Assembly (NCBI RefSeq): GCF_000283155.1 | Contig: NW_004454229.1 | Span: 9,815,733 to 9,879,732, forward strand | Source: Ceratotherium simum simum | Taxonomy: Eukaryota > Chordata > Mammalia > Perissodactyla > Rhinocerotidae | Length of the DNA: 64,000 bases | Reading direction: 5' to 3' | Part shown: positions 1 through 10,530 of the stretch, in pieces | Numbering within the stretch: the first letter of the stretch is position 1 | How the letters are laid out: each line of letters begins with the position of its first letter | Translations under genes and position numbers: made by a program | The notes under the pieces: model-generated | Databases searched by the model: none | What the model saw: the letters and a program-made list of their open reading frames with translations, nothing else | Told to the model about the DNA's origin: nothing

Positions 1-24
1 AAGAGCCAGGCACTGTCCTAGGCC

Positions 25-62
25 AGTTAAGCAGGTTGCCCAGGACCACACAGCTGAAATCT
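25..62 (-). mobile_element. MIR fragment (short)
   Basis: The stretch reading as 'cagttaagcaggttgccc' followed by a CACACAGCTG-like block matches the reverse of the MIR core. Only about 40 bases remain at the window edge, next to a 'gccaggcactgtccta' L2/MIR-like end, so the assignment is tentative. Confidence 0.4.
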
Positions 63-124
63 CAGGAGAGAGTGTGGGGAAACAGAAAGATTAATGCCAG
101 GAGCACAGAGCAAGTTGCAGAGTT

Positions 125-174
125 GAATAAATAAATGAATGAGTGAGTGAGTTTGGTGAATTAATAAATAAATA
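125..174. repeat. AAAT/GAGT-rich simple repeat
   Basis: Interrupted tetranucleotide tract: ATAA/AATA units, then three GAGT units, then more AATA units. It is probably the remnant tail of an old retroposon. Confidence 0.7.
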
Positions 175-399
175 GAATGGTTGGTGAATTGAGAAGCAGG
201 CTAAAAGTAGAAAGAGCAATATATTCTCATGAGGAGAGCTGAATATTTTCAAACTCATTTCTAGCCTAGCCTAACCACATGAAACTCAAAACATCATTTG
301 GCATGGGCAACAAAAAGTCATCAAACTAGGAGAGGCCAGTAAAATGAGAGAAGAAACTCATTTTGTTCAGACTTGTTTTAGCTATGGTTTAACACTGTG

Positions 400-870
400 T
401 AGGACCACGGCCATAAAGCCCCCAGGAACAATCTAATGTGCTTGAAAGTATCACATTAAATTACATTTCATTACATTTTGCCCAAATAGCATAGCAATAT
501 CTGTGTACAATATTTGTAACAGAATGCAAAAATGGGCCTTGCATTTGCATCCTATTAACCTATTTAAAATCCCAAGCAGAAGACGAATTGGAATCTTTTG
601 CAGTCTAATGCATTAGAATACAAAATGTGGAGACATAAAGTAGCATTAAACAACTGCAAATATACTAATAAGCACTGTAACGGTGACACAGTGACTTCAG
701 ATTGCTGTAAACTCACCTAGTTTTATCCACAATATCACACTGAGGTAAGGAATCCTGGTTTGAAGTACAAAATGGAACTTTAGGAAAATGTTAATTTTGT
801 TGCCCATACTCCCACCATCCCACTAAAAGGAATTAATTAACCTCATTTTGAAAATAAAATATACATAGCT
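400..870. promoter_or_regulatory. Repeat-poor AT-rich island, candidate conserved non-coding element
   Basis: No recognisable transposon. The stretch is AT-rich with several TAAT/ATTA homeodomain-like cores and an octamer-like 'gcatttgcat' near 541. This texture is common in conserved non-coding DNA near developmental genes, but conservation cannot be judged from one sequence. It has no significant open frame. Confidence 0.2.
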
Positions 871-896
871 AAATAAAATGAAGAGAAAGTCCATGT

Positions 897-1036
897 TGAG
901 TGCCTCCTTGAACACAGTAGATGCTCAATGAATAATTATTGTGAAATTAGATACATATTTCATTCACTTTCCAAACATTCATTAGTACCTACTGTGTGCC
1001 AGATACTAGGTAATTTATACAAAGATACAAAGGGAA
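897..1036. mobile_element. L2 3'-end fragments
   Basis: About 900-940 reads as an L2-type end on the plus strand ('tagatgctcaatgaataa'). About 955-1035 reads as the reverse of the same end ('cctactgtgtgccagatact'). The two ends therefore converge. Exact borders are uncertain. Confidence 0.5.
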
Positions 1037-1428
1037 TATATACAAGCGAGCAGAAGAAACAAAGGTGGCCATGTAAATCTCCCAGGGCTGAGGCCAACCC
1101 TCTCCTCCCACGTGGTTGATAGAAGTGGATTCAGGCATCAGAAGAACCCAGGCACTTCTTCTCAAGTCAATATCTTCCATCTTTTGTCAAACTTGAAGGC
1201 TCTGGGTTCAATTTCACTAAACGAGCCATCAGATCTCCTTAGAGAGGGTTCAGAGTTTCATGAAGGAAAACCATTTGTGCTCAACTCGAAGAATGAGTGA
1301 AGGAGGGGCATTCTTTGGCAGATGGATCAGCATGTGCAGAAGTACTTATGAGAAATTAATGTGCTAGGATGTAGGGCGGGAATAATAGCATTTTCATGCT
1401 TGATGATGATTGTTAACATGATCTTAGA
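1037..1428. other. Unassigned non-coding stretch
   Basis: No repeat or exon recognised. It contains a CCACGTGG palindrome (E-box type) near 1110. The short overlapping frames here have no recognisable protein features. Confidence 0.5.
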
Positions 1429-1575
1429 TTCATCTCTCCACCCTTATGCCATGCTCTCTAGTCCTCACATCATTCTCGGGGAGACAATGTTCGACCTGTC
1501 CAAGGTAACTTCCACGTTGTGTTCCTTTGGCCTGAAACATGGCTATTCTTTGCTCCAAGTCAGATCAAACCTTAA
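1429..1575 (+). mobile_element. L2-derived segment, copy A of a local near-duplicate
   Basis: This segment aligns to 3758-3892 with about 13 mismatches in about 135 aligned bases and one 12-base length difference, so it is roughly 90 percent identical. Sequences on either side do not match. The order of motifs fits the distal coding part of the L2 reverse-transcriptase ORF, and copy B lies inside a longer L2. Two independent ancient L2 copies would normally be far more diverged, so a later local duplication or gene conversion is inferred. Confidence 0.55.
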
Positions 1576-1611
1576 TATCAGATTCAGCACTGAAGTTAGG
1601 CAATACTGTGA

Positions 1612-1835
1612 CCTAGGGTCAGAAAGGCATCTGACACTTGCTGAGTGCTTATTATATGCCAGGAACCATGTCTAGGACTTCATAATCAGCATCTCAGTAG
1701 ATTTTTATAACCCCTCTTTATGGTAGTTATCATCATCCCTGCTTTCAGATGAGGAAACTAAGTCGTAGAAAAATTGAACAATTTTTCCAATGTCATATAC
1801 CAAAGAAGGCTCTAGTTGTTAATCCTAACTATTCC
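1612..1835 (-). mobile_element. MIR SINE, nearly full length
   Basis: Reverse-oriented MIR: 'ttattatatgccaggaacca' at the 3' end, then the core 'cagatgaggaaactaagtc'. It ends in a degraded head. Confidence 0.75.
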
Positions 1836-1879
1836 CCAAACAGCAATTATCATTATAAACCACAGAATGCCTCAGAGGG

Positions 1880-2015
1880 CTTTAAGATCAGGAAAGGGAG
1901 GCCTCCAGAGCCCAAGTGACTTGCCCAAGGTCACCCGGGACATGGCTGTCATAGCCTAGACGTGAACCCAAGTCTCCTGATTCCCCTTCTAGGGCTCCAC
2001 CAATACATCAGGCTG
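1880..2015 (-). mobile_element. MIR SINE, 5' half
   Basis: The core 'gacttgcccaaggtcac' is followed by 'gtgaacccaagtctcctga', the reverse of the tRNA-like head. The 3' half is missing. Confidence 0.65.
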
Positions 2016-2489
2016 TCTCTCCAGACTCACACTTCTCCAGTTACAGCCTGCGCAAACAAGGGAGACAGTGCAGTGATAGATCGTGCCTAAGAGCTATTTG
2101 AATAGCCCTGCTGTTTTGTTGGAGAAACACAGATGCTGTGATTTGCTCCCCCTGAAGCCTGCAGCCGGGTTACAACTCAGGCAGCCACCAGATGCTGCTG
2201 TTTCCAAGACACCTGAAAGCAGCCAAGCTTCTGGGGACACAGGGGGAGGACTGCCTAGCCTATCAAAGCCCCATGACAGTCATTAGTAGCCACCCTGCTC
2301 CTTTGCTGACATAGGCATTCTACCCATTTGGGTGGAGGCCCCAAGGAAAATGGATGATTAGTGATCCCAGATATTAGGACTCCTCACTTTTACAGAGACT
2401 CACTCAAAACCCAACTCAAGGCCAGTCATGCCTCATGGCCAAGTCTGACTATAAATTGGGAAAGAAAAGAGTGGGGAGAAAGAGGAAGG
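2016..2489. other. Unassigned, repeat-poor stretch
   Basis: No transposon recognised. The stretch is moderately GC-rich around 2100-2270. A 67-codon frame at 2083-2286 has no recognisable domain and is not supported as a gene. Confidence 0.5.
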
Positions 2490-2690
2490 AATTAACATTT
2501 ACTGCATTACCACTATTGCATCTGGGGTCTAATGAATGTTTTCTCATTTAATCTTTACAACAACTCTGTGAGAAGTTATTATGATCCCCATTGTACAGAT
2601 GAGCAAACTAAGGCTAGAAAAGTGAAGAAACTCATCAAAATGTGATATAGTTAATCTTGGGTAAAGAAGGGTTTTGACCATTGGTCTGAA
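2490..2690 (-). mobile_element. MIR SINE
   Basis: 'attgtacagatgagcaaact' marks the reversed MIR core, preceded by the 3' region with 'ctcatttaatctttacaac'. Confidence 0.75.
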
Positions 2691-3284
2691 GGGTTCCATG
2701 CCTGTGCTCTTTCAAGAAAAATAGCAGCAAAGATGACTTTCAACACTTAGCATGTCATTTCCTTTCAGGTAAAACAAGTGACTCTACAATCCCTTGGGTA
2801 AGTCCCTCCTTTTCCTATCCTTGTCTCTCTTATGGTACCCATCTTTTCAAAATGGCTCTCTGACTCCAATTGCTCTGGCTCAAAATCATCTGCACTCACT
2901 CTTTTAGGGATGAGAGAAGGAGAGATGGAGGTAGGCAGGGGCTGAAACTTATCCAGAATCCATTTTCATAAATGAGAACCTTTACTCAGTGAAATAAATT
3001 TCCCACCTATGGTATCTCTGCATCTCATTCGGCCTCCCCCATCTCTTGATTATCACTGTGGGTTGTAATGTACACTCTATTAAATGGGCAATAAACACAG
3101 CAAGTGTTATTGCTGCACATAATAGCTAACAGAGATCTTGTCTTTTTCCTTATTTCAGAGCCTTCCACACCTTCCTCCTACATCCTTCCCATCTCCCTAC
3201 TAAAAGAGAAAAGCCAGAAATATGCTCTGATCTATGGCATAAAGTCTTAGCAGTCATTCAACAAACTAAACACTTCATCACAGC
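2691..3284. other. Unassigned non-coding stretch
   Basis: Low-complexity C/T-rich segments around 2800-2860 and 3160-3200. No confident repeat, exon or regulatory motif was seen. Confidence 0.5.
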
Positions 3285-3900
3285 CCCCAAAACACAATCT
3301 CCCTCCAGTGTCCTCATCTCAGAAAATGCATCTCCATTCACCTAGCTCCTCAAGCCAGAAACCTAGGAACGATCACTGGCTCCTCACTTTCGTTCATTGC
3401 TCCCATTAAATCCACCTCAAAATCAAAATCCACCTCCTGAATGTTTTTCAAATCCATCTTCACTGCCACCATCCTAGCCCAAACTAGCAATGTTTCTCTC
3501 TTGGACAGAGAGACCCACAACAGGTCTCTCCCTCTTCCCCCTCCTTTTTTTTGCCACCCCCTACCTCCATCCTCCATCCATTTTCCAGGCAGTAACCAGA
3601 AGGATCTTTGAACAAACATAAATCTGATTGTGCCACTTTCCTATTTTTAATATCATTCAGTAGGTGTTAGTGTGGACATGGGGCCAAGCGTTTTTCATTG
3701 ATCATTCATTACAGTGTCCCCAGGTCTCCTTTTTGTAGGTGGAACATCTCTAATACGTTCATCTCTCCACCCTTATGCCATGCTCTCCAGTCCTCACATC
3801 ATCCTCTTTGACCCGTCCAAGGTAATTTCCAGGTTGTGTTCCTTTGGCCTGAGACCTGGCTATTCTTTGCTTCATATCAGATCTGACCTTAAATGTATGC
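3285..3900 (+). mobile_element. L2 LINE relic (RT ORF 3' part)
   Basis: The series 'caagccagaaacctaggaac', the CCACCATCCTAGCCCAAACT block, the AACCAGAAGGATCTTTGAAC block and 'aaatctgattgtgccacttt' follows the L2 ORF2 consensus order. An unassigned insert of about 110 bases (3640-3757) separates it from copy B of the local duplicate (3758-3892). Stops and indels make it non-functional. Confidence 0.75.
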
Positions 3901-3984
3901 AGAGTGGGGAGAGGCCCAGATGGTGGGATTTCATGGGTTCCTGTCCTAGAACACCTCCCTCATTCCAAACTAGATCATATCCAC

Positions 3985-4160
3985 CACTGCCACCAGCGAA
4001 TACTTGCTGAGTGTTTACCCTGAGGCAGGCACTCTACTAAGTCTTTACATATTTTGTCATATTAAGCATCACAAGGCCAAACAGCTGATGATTGCCAGAG
4101 CTGGATTTGAACCAAGGCACTGTAACTCGAGAGTCTAGACCCTTCACTATTATCACTTCT
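3985..4160 (-). mobile_element. MIR SINE
   Basis: 'gaggcaggcactctactaag' and a later 'ctggatttgaaccaaggcac' are the two ends of a reversed MIR. The central core is partly deleted. Confidence 0.7.
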
Positions 4161-4504
4161 TTATCACTTGTAGCTCCTTAAATGTCGTGGGCTGCTTTCT
4201 CCCGGCCCTCCCTGCTGCTGGGCTGTTTTCTAGATTCTGTGTTTGGTATTTGCTGTTCTTGTTGCCTATTGTGCGTTTCCATTTTGCCTTCCTGGCAAAC
4301 TCCCAATCATCCTGTGATATTCTCTGTGAATCTTTCCTTGAACCCTTCAGACAGAGTCCTCTGTGTTCTTTTGATTGTTCACATTCTTCTATCATAACAC
4401 TCACCACACCACACCATAATCAACTCTGTCTGATTGCTTCATTCATACCCATAACCACTGGGTGTGACATACAGTGTGGGCCTCGTGCTATTTGGCCCCA
4501 GGCA
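4161..4504. other. Unassigned non-coding stretch
   Basis: Overlapping frames of 71-107 codons occur on both strands with no recognisable domain. Composition is C/T-rich on the plus strand. Possibly L2-derived in part, not proven. Confidence 0.45.
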
Positions 4505-4640
4505 ACTTAATGAACATCTCGGAGTTTCTGTACCTGGTTCAGTAATGGGATTATTGAGAGACTAAAGTACGAATATACGTAAAGTGCTTAGAATAGTACA
4601 CGGCATATGGTAAATCCTCAATAAAAGTTGGGTATATAGA
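4505..4640 (+). mobile_element. MIR SINE, 3' half
   Basis: 'taaagtgcttagaatagtac' followed by a 'cctcaataaaagttggg' end matches the MIR 3' region. A short (TA)n run follows at 4637-4653. Confidence 0.65.
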
Positions 4641-4784
4641 TATATATATATATTTTTTTTCACTAAATAGTGAATTTCTCAGGAATGAGTCTTGGTGACT
4701 GTGTTTCATTTAATTTATGATAGTAAGGAAGATAAGTATTAGTAACTAAGTTATCCTTTGAAAAAAAACAGGTTCCAGAATTTA

Positions 4785-5300
4785 TGAATGATTATCATGT
4801 GCTGGAAATTGACACTGCCCCTTTAGAAAGCAATTTGGGAATATATATCAAGAGTCTGGCAATATTTAGGTAATTTGGTCCAGTAAGATTTACTTTGAGA
4901 AATTTGATCAAAGGAAATGATCAGAAATGCATGCAAAGATTGATTTGCTCATTCATAAAATACATGGAATGTCTATTAGTTGCCAGGTGTTGTACTAGAC
5001 TCAATATTTATTGAATTTTTAATTATAAGGCAAAAAATTTAAAACAGACTAAATATTCATCAATAGTGACTATATACCATGGAATATTATGGAATTATAA
5101 AATAATATTTTTCAGGGGACATTGATGACATAAAATAATGCTGTTTTTTTAAAAATTAGGATACCAAAGAATCATAATCTCAATATTTTGTTACACTTAC
5201 ACGGCATATAATCTTTGAAGTAAATGCAGACAGAGAGTTGACAGTGATTTATTTGGAGGTAAAATTATGGGTGATTTTAATTTTTATCTTGAGTTTTTAA
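4785..5300 (+). mobile_element. L1 (old, L1M/HAL1-like) 3' relic
   Basis: The block 'ccatggaatattatggaatt' and the later 'aaaattatgggtgattttaa' are characteristic of the sense strand near the 3' end of old L1 elements. A foreign fragment with a 'gccaggtgttgtactagac' end interrupts it near 4945-5010. Confidence 0.6.
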
Positions 5301-5484
5301 AAATATGATCTAAAATTTAGATTATGAGTATATGTTACCCATGAGAGAAGAAAAAATAACTGGTATGATTGAAAGATGTAGAAAGCACAGAAATATAGTC
5401 TTCCAAAGTGTTGAAAGGAAAGAATCTCCCTTCCATGCCTCCCAAAGGGCTCAGGAAAGAGATGTAATAAGATTTGGGTAAAAG

Positions 5485-5665
5485 AGCACGGGCTATGGAG
5501 TTCCACAGTTGGCTCTGTGGCTCTGCCACTTAGCACGTATGACACCCCAGGCGAAATACTTCATCTCTCTGTGTCTCAGGTTTCTCATCCTCCCCCCGCC
5601 ACCCCCCACCCCTCAAAATCTAAACAACCTGGCTCATTGCAGAGAATTAAGAAAACATGAAGACC
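5485..5665 (+). mobile_element. MIR SINE, 5' part and core
   Basis: The tRNA-like head is visible as 'gagcacgggctatggagttc', followed by 'ctctgccacttagcacgtat'. A C-rich interruption at 5590-5615 replaces part of the core. Confidence 0.7.
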
Positions 5666-5719
5666 CAGCCCCTATCTCCAAGATCCTCTGCGGGATTTCT
5701 CTAGTAATTCGCGAACCAA

Positions 5720-5889
5720 GCATTGGAAAACTTAGGCCTGGAAAATGAGCAAGTTAAAAAAGCCACCAACTTGAGTGGGTGGCTTAGGCCTCAGACTCTT
5801 GCTCCATCCCCACAGGATGGAAATGAAACCCAGCATTTCACTAAGTGACTTCTACAGTTCTCAGCTACGACGCCAGGGGAAGAGTTCAG
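5720..5889. other. Unassigned non-coding stretch
   Basis: No repeat recognised. Local GGCTTAGGCCT-like near-palindromes occur near 5780. No gene evidence. Confidence 0.4.
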
Positions 5890-6250
5890 TGTCCATGCCA
5901 CCTTCCCCAACGATCTGAAGTGCCTCAGATCTCCTATCCTTCTCTGATTACATGGAACAACTACATTTATAATTAGTATTTTTGTGATTTAAAGTTCACT
6001 AGATTTGTAGTCAATTATTGGCTAAAAAACATTTATTATTTGCAATATATTATTAGTTTATTACGGCTCATTGCTCTAAAATACTTCGTTTAATCCTTTG
6101 CAGGTCCTTAAACACAAATATGGCAGCTATTAGCAACCTCTTCAGTCAGGCATAAAATTGTACCCAGAGGCCTCATAAACAATAGAGTGCTTTGCAAAGA
6201 TTAAATCAGTGTACACAGCTGTGAAGGAGGCCATTAGGAAATGCATTATC
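5890..6250. promoter_or_regulatory. Repeat-poor AT-rich island, candidate conserved non-coding element
   Basis: Rich in ATTA/TAAT cores and in 'gcaatatattattagtttat'-type sequence, with no recognisable transposon. The proposal rests on texture and lack of repeats only. Confidence 0.2.
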
Positions 6251-6714
6251 ATTCTGTTTTACTGTTACTTTGCGTGCCACTGTGCTCTTGTCAATCCATC
6301 AGTTAGCTCTGCCCCTGCCCCAGAAGTGGAAGAGGCTCCACATCTCCCCAGGTAAGAGGCAGCCACGGCAAATGGTGGGGCCCAGTCTCCCCAGGTAAGG
6401 TTAAGCGGACCTGGGAGCTGCTGGGCAGAGTCAGCCCAGAAGAAGCACAGCATCACACTGCTCACCTCCTTCAAGGCTCCCTGGAAGATGCTAATTTCAA
6501 ATAAAATAATCGTTTTCCTGTATGCCATTGAGTCTTTATTCAAAATATCTGTTGCCTCCAGAAAAAGGAGAAAGAAAAGGGAAAGTATCATTTATGAAGC
6601 ACCTGTTATGCTGCAGCTCTCTCAGATAGCCATTACTCATCCAGCGGGACACATTCTGTGGACAGTGCTGAAGCCACGTGGAGGCGTGAGAAGGGAGTTC
6701 AGCGCCAGGCGGGG
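6251..6714. other. Unassigned stretch with a repeated splice-donor-like 14-mer
   Basis: 'tctccccaggtaag' occurs at 6343-6356 and again at 6386-6399. Each contains a consensus 5' splice site (CAG|GTAAG), but no supporting open frame, acceptor or protein similarity was seen, so no exon is called. Confidence 0.4.
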
Positions 6715-6910
6715 GAGGCAAGCAAACAATTAAGGTGCATACAATACGATGTGGCCAGTGCAAGGCTTCCTAGCGGAAGGACTAGCTAAGCTAAGTTCAG
6801 AAAGATAGAGGGAAAACAGGCAACGAGAGATGTGGGGAGCTGTGGGGTGGGAGAGAAGGATGTTCCAGGCTGTGGAACCAACATATGCAAAGGCATGCAA
6901 GTGTGACCGA
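6715..6910 (-). mobile_element. L2 fragment
   Basis: The sequence with 'gatgttccaggctgtggaac' followed by 'tatgcaaaggcatgcaagtg' matches the reverse of the L2 region just upstream of its 3' end. Confidence 0.5.
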
Positions 6911-7039
6911 AGAGGGTGTCTTATTTCATTAAGTCCTCCCAACAACCTTGCTACCTGGATGGCAACCTTTACAGAAGAAAAGCCTCTTTCTGCCCTAATC
7001 TTTCTGCCCCTGGCTGTGCGCAGCCTGCGTTGTCCTGTG

Positions 7040-7295
7040 GAGGCAAACATTGCACAATGGCAAGAATGCAGGCTTTGGACTCATGTCCAGTCAAGTCCTA
7101 ATTCAGCCTTGGTTATTATCTGTTTGGGGGATCTTGGACAAGTCACTTTTCTGAGCCTCACTTTCCTATCCGAAAAATGGGGCTAATAATACCCACCTCA
7201 CAAGACCACCAGGAAACTTATATGAGGTAATATACAAAAAGCTCCTGTGTATTATCTGTCACATGGCAGAGCCTCAAAAACTGTTGGGTTCCTTC
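7040..7295 (+). mobile_element. MIR SINE, full length
   Basis: The head (AATGCAGGCTTTGGACTC), the core 'cttggacaagtcacttttct', a 'ccgaaaaatggggctaataa' block and a 'cacatggcagagcctca' tail are in consensus order. Confidence 0.8.
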
Positions 7296-7839
7296 CTTCT
7301 CTACTTAGGCATCACTTGAAAATTTGTCTCTCCCAGGAGGCCTTCCAAGATTCACCAGTTTAGAACTTACCTAAGGGCAGGGATATATCCTATATTGGCA
7401 TTTTCCAGAAAAACTTTGCCCACAGATGGCTTTGGAGAAAGATCGGCTACACGGAATTACCTGGGCTTTGTACTCTGCTCACCTATGAGCTTCCCCACGT
7501 ACCTTCAAGCTCTTCTCCCCACGTGGTTGAACAACCTGGGCCCTGAGACACCTTTACTTTTTAGTTTCTCTTAGAAGGCTGTTGCGGGGGCGGGAACAGG
7601 CAGGAACAGCAATGCTTGACCTTTTTGGAAACATCTCCTCTGACTTGGTATATTGGAAGAAGCAAGATTTGACGCTACCAGGAAGCTCTCTAGCCCCATA
7701 ACCCATTATACAACCTATGCCCATTGCTCCAGCCACAATTACTTTAGTTGTTCCCTGAACACACCAGCTCTTTTCAATCTTATGTAACATGGAGTTTGCC
7801 ATGCCATCTTCCAGGAATGGGCCTGCCCTGTCCTGCCAC
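7296..7839. other. Mostly unassigned; possible L2 scraps
   Basis: 'gaggccttccaagattcacc' near 7340 is L2-like on the plus strand. The remainder, including 7400-7800, has no assignable repeat. An 82-codon minus-strand frame (7554-7802) has no supporting evidence. Confidence 0.4.
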
Positions 7840-8105
7840 TATAAAACTCTAATTTATCCTTCCAGACCCAAGTATCACCTCTCTAAATTCTCTCAGGGAG
7901 AGTTACTCACTCTACCTGCGATCCTGTAGACCAGCATTCATACTGCTATTTTACACCTAACACGTTGAAGTAACTGATTCCCATTTCTGTTTCCCTTAGT
8001 ATACTGTGACACACTGGAGGACAGGAGTTGTGTGTTTCTCATCTTTGTAGCCCCAGTATTTAGAATAAAGTCTGGCACATAGTAAATCTCTGGTGAATGA
8101 AGGGA
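7840..8105 (+). mobile_element. L2 LINE 3' end
   Basis: 'gtagccccagtatttagaat' followed by 'tctggcacatagtaaatctc' is the L2 3' end. Upstream 'cttccagacccaagtatcac' fits the preceding UTR and coding boundary. Confidence 0.7.
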
Positions 8106-8860
8106 TGAATCTTAACATCCAGGAGAAACGCTTCAAGAGGCTCAGACACATTGAAGCCCGCCTGGCCTTTGGCAGGGGCTGCAGTATGTACAGTGCTGCC
8201 GGAAGAAGAAATCATTGCAGAATTCTCTAACTCCTTCCTTTCTGAACATTGGGCCCAGAGAACCCAAAAGAGGCTCCGCCATGGTGACTCAGTGTGGGCT
8301 TTCCCCCTCAGTTCAGCCTCCCAGGTCACTCATCCAACCACCTCTTGTGAACTGGTGGTTTTCAGCTTGGTCCCCTCCATCCTTCACCCTTCTCTGTTCT
8401 GCTTTGTGGCCTGGGAGACTGACGCCTGGGGACCGCTTCCTGGGGGTTTTCTTTGCCTTTGGCTCTTGGCTGGGTTCTGCCAATGGGAAGCTCTGGCAGG
8501 AGGTCAAGGGGCAGGAAGAAAGAGAGGCGGGGGTATTTCTTCCCTTCTCCCTCTCTGCTTTAGAGCTTCCTCTGCAGCAGCCGTGCCCATCCAGGAACGT
8601 GGGTACCGGGCAGCTACTCCTCCAATGCTCAGACTCTCACCTGCTCAGATAACGCTACTTCTCTTTGCTCCTTCTGCCCTGGAGGTGGAAAGTTTCCCAC
8701 TGTTGACATCCTTGGGTGCCTCACCAGCCCTACTTGATCCCTGTGGACTTGAACCTTGTCCACAGCTCTGCAAGCAGTCCCTTCACTAGAGTGTCTTCAT
8801 TTGAACCATCTGAGGTTAACTCTGCTTCCTACCGGGGCTCTGGCAGAGGTACCCTCCCTT
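8106..8860 (+). other. GC-richer stretch, possible old LTR-like repeat; open frame not a gene
   Basis: It holds the longest gap-free open frame of the window (8151-8789, 212 codons) and an overlapping 145-codon frame. Neither shows a domain, a signal peptide or recognisable homology. The spacing of blocks from about 8390 to 8850 reminds me of a degraded interspersed element, possibly LTR-derived, but I cannot name the family. Confidence 0.35.
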
Positions 8861-9224
8861 GGATATCATCAGGGAAGAGCTAGTCCTCTGTTTCAGGTCT
8901 CATTCATGACGAACACGAGGGCACCTCTAGGTTAAATCTGAATGAGGAAACCAGTTACATGTGAGGGCTTGTGATGGAGGAAGTGTCCCCGTGATGAGCT
9001 ATAATTTTGAGAAGTGGTCTGACAACATTCACAATCTGATGGTTGGAACCGTGAAGTGTCTAATTTTGTGCAGCATATTTGGGGGTTGGCAGAGATGGAT
9101 AGATAGACAGGAGGAAGGTAAAGGAGAAAGAACAATGAGGGAGAAGTGGGCTGATGGATTTTTCAGTCTCACATCCAATTTCTGGTGGTCATGCAGATCT
9201 GATCCTCTATCTGTTTTGGCAGAC
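8861..9224. other. Unassigned non-coding stretch
   Basis: No confident repeat or exon. GA-rich around 9100-9150. Confidence 0.45.
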
Positions 9225-9460
9225 AGCACAGTCAAGTGGAAAGAGAACAAGTTCTGCAGAGAACAGAGAGATTGGAGTTTAAGCCAAACTCAATCACATG
9301 CTGCCTGTTGTTCACCTTGAGCAAGTGACAACCTCTTTGGGCCTCAGTTTCTGATATCTACATAATGGGATAACACACCTCCATATACAGTAAAGAGAAC
9401 AACATGATATTAAAGTATGTGAGAGAATCTACCGCAGTGCCCCAGACAGAGCAAGAGCCT
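9225..9460 (+). mobile_element. MIR SINE
   Basis: 'cctctttgggcctcagtttc' is the MIR core. The head at 9230-9290 is recognisable but diverged. Confidence 0.75.
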
Positions 9461-9999
9461 TAGAAAAGGTAGTTTTCTCTTCTCTGGCTCTTGATTGAGG
9501 AATAGATTGATGAATGAATGAACAAACAAATCTTCTTTCAAGCAACCTTTTGTTATATCTTAGGTTGAGCTAAAATCTATCCTCCTATAACTTTTACCCA
9601 TTGGACTCAGACCTGCCTTCTAGAGCAAAGCAGAATAAATCAACTCGCTCTTCTAAATGAAAACCCTTCAAATATTCCTGTTTAATAAATTGAATAAATA
9701 GACTCCACTTTAATAAATTTGCCTTAGGCCTGCGGGCCTTTGCAAGGCAGGCAATATAAATGAAGATGATGTCTGCACATACAGTGCTTTGTGGACCACT
9801 TGACTGCCACTCTGCCTGGAGATGGAGGGGTGGGGGTCGGGGGTTCATTTAAACTGAGCCAGCAGTGGTGGTCACACATATAAGCTTTAACCTTTCTGAA
9901 GCAAGCCAAGATATCACATACCTTGATTTTTAAAAAGTACACCACGTGCACTTAAAAATCAATCCTCCTTCCCTCCTTTCTGTATTTCTTCCCTCTTTT
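9461..9999. other. Unassigned non-coding stretch
   Basis: Short GAAT-type tract near 9513-9530 and AATAAAT-rich sequence around 9680-9720. No gene or clear transposon. Confidence 0.45.
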
Positions 10000-10229
10000 G
10001 TTCATTTACTAAAAATATATTGAATACCTGCTCTGTGCCATGTACTGTGCTAAGCTCTTCTTGTGCTTATCTCATTATGTCATTCAGTCCTTACTCCATG
10101 GGAGACGTAATGTCAGTGCCCCCATTGTACAAATGAGGACACTTTGGCTCTAAGTCAAAAATTTTACCCAGAGCACAAAGAGCTACAAGCAGCTGAGCTG
10201 CAACTCAAAGCCAGGTAGATCTGTCCAAT
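10000..10229 (-). mobile_element. MIR SINE, interrupted at its 5' end by the solo LTR
   Basis: 'gtgccatgtactgtgctaag' and 'cattgtacaaatgaggacac' give a reversed MIR. Its head region runs into the LTR insertion point at 10229/10230, and sequence after the LTR (10767 onward) plausibly continues it. This orders the events: MIR first, LTR later. Confidence 0.7.
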
Positions 10230-10474
10230 TGAAGGAAGTAAATTATATTAAAAATTTAAAAGTTAATACCTTAGAGACAGGCACCTCCACACCCTAAGGA
10301 TTCCTGGTATAAGGGGGAACGTTTATCGATCCTGACTGACTCTATTCATAGAAGACTCGCCCTAAACTGTTCGGGGAAAATTGAGAACAAGAGAGTGCTC
10401 CAGAGGGATAAGTTTGGGAGGGTCGGGGTGGAGGGGGTCCAGATGGGGACGCGTGTGTGTAACCTGATAATTGC

Positions 10475-10500
10475 TTCGCGCCATAGCAATTCGCGCCATA
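10475..10500 (+). promoter_or_regulatory. U3 direct repeat with E2F-like motif
   Basis: 'ttcgcgccata' occurs at 10475-10485 and 10490-10500. TTCGCGCC resembles an E2F site. Two further E2F-like strings follow: CCGCGCCAA in 10545-10553 (reverse TTGGCGCGG) and TTCCCGC at 10558-10564. Transcription-factor binding is inferred from motif form only. Confidence 0.4.
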
Positions 10501-10530
10501 AAATGTAACTGTTTAAATGTTTTAAATTAG

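Noticed and set aside
1361..4010. A repeated small protein, since frames at 1361-1675 and 3714-4010 share similar peptides
   Set aside because: The similarity comes from the duplicated L2-like DNA segment; there is a 12-base indel and no flanking coding similarity.
8151..8789. 212-codon open frame as a gene
   Set aside because: No domain, no homology that I recognise, no splice or promoter support, and an overlapping frame is open too, as expected in GC-richer DNA.
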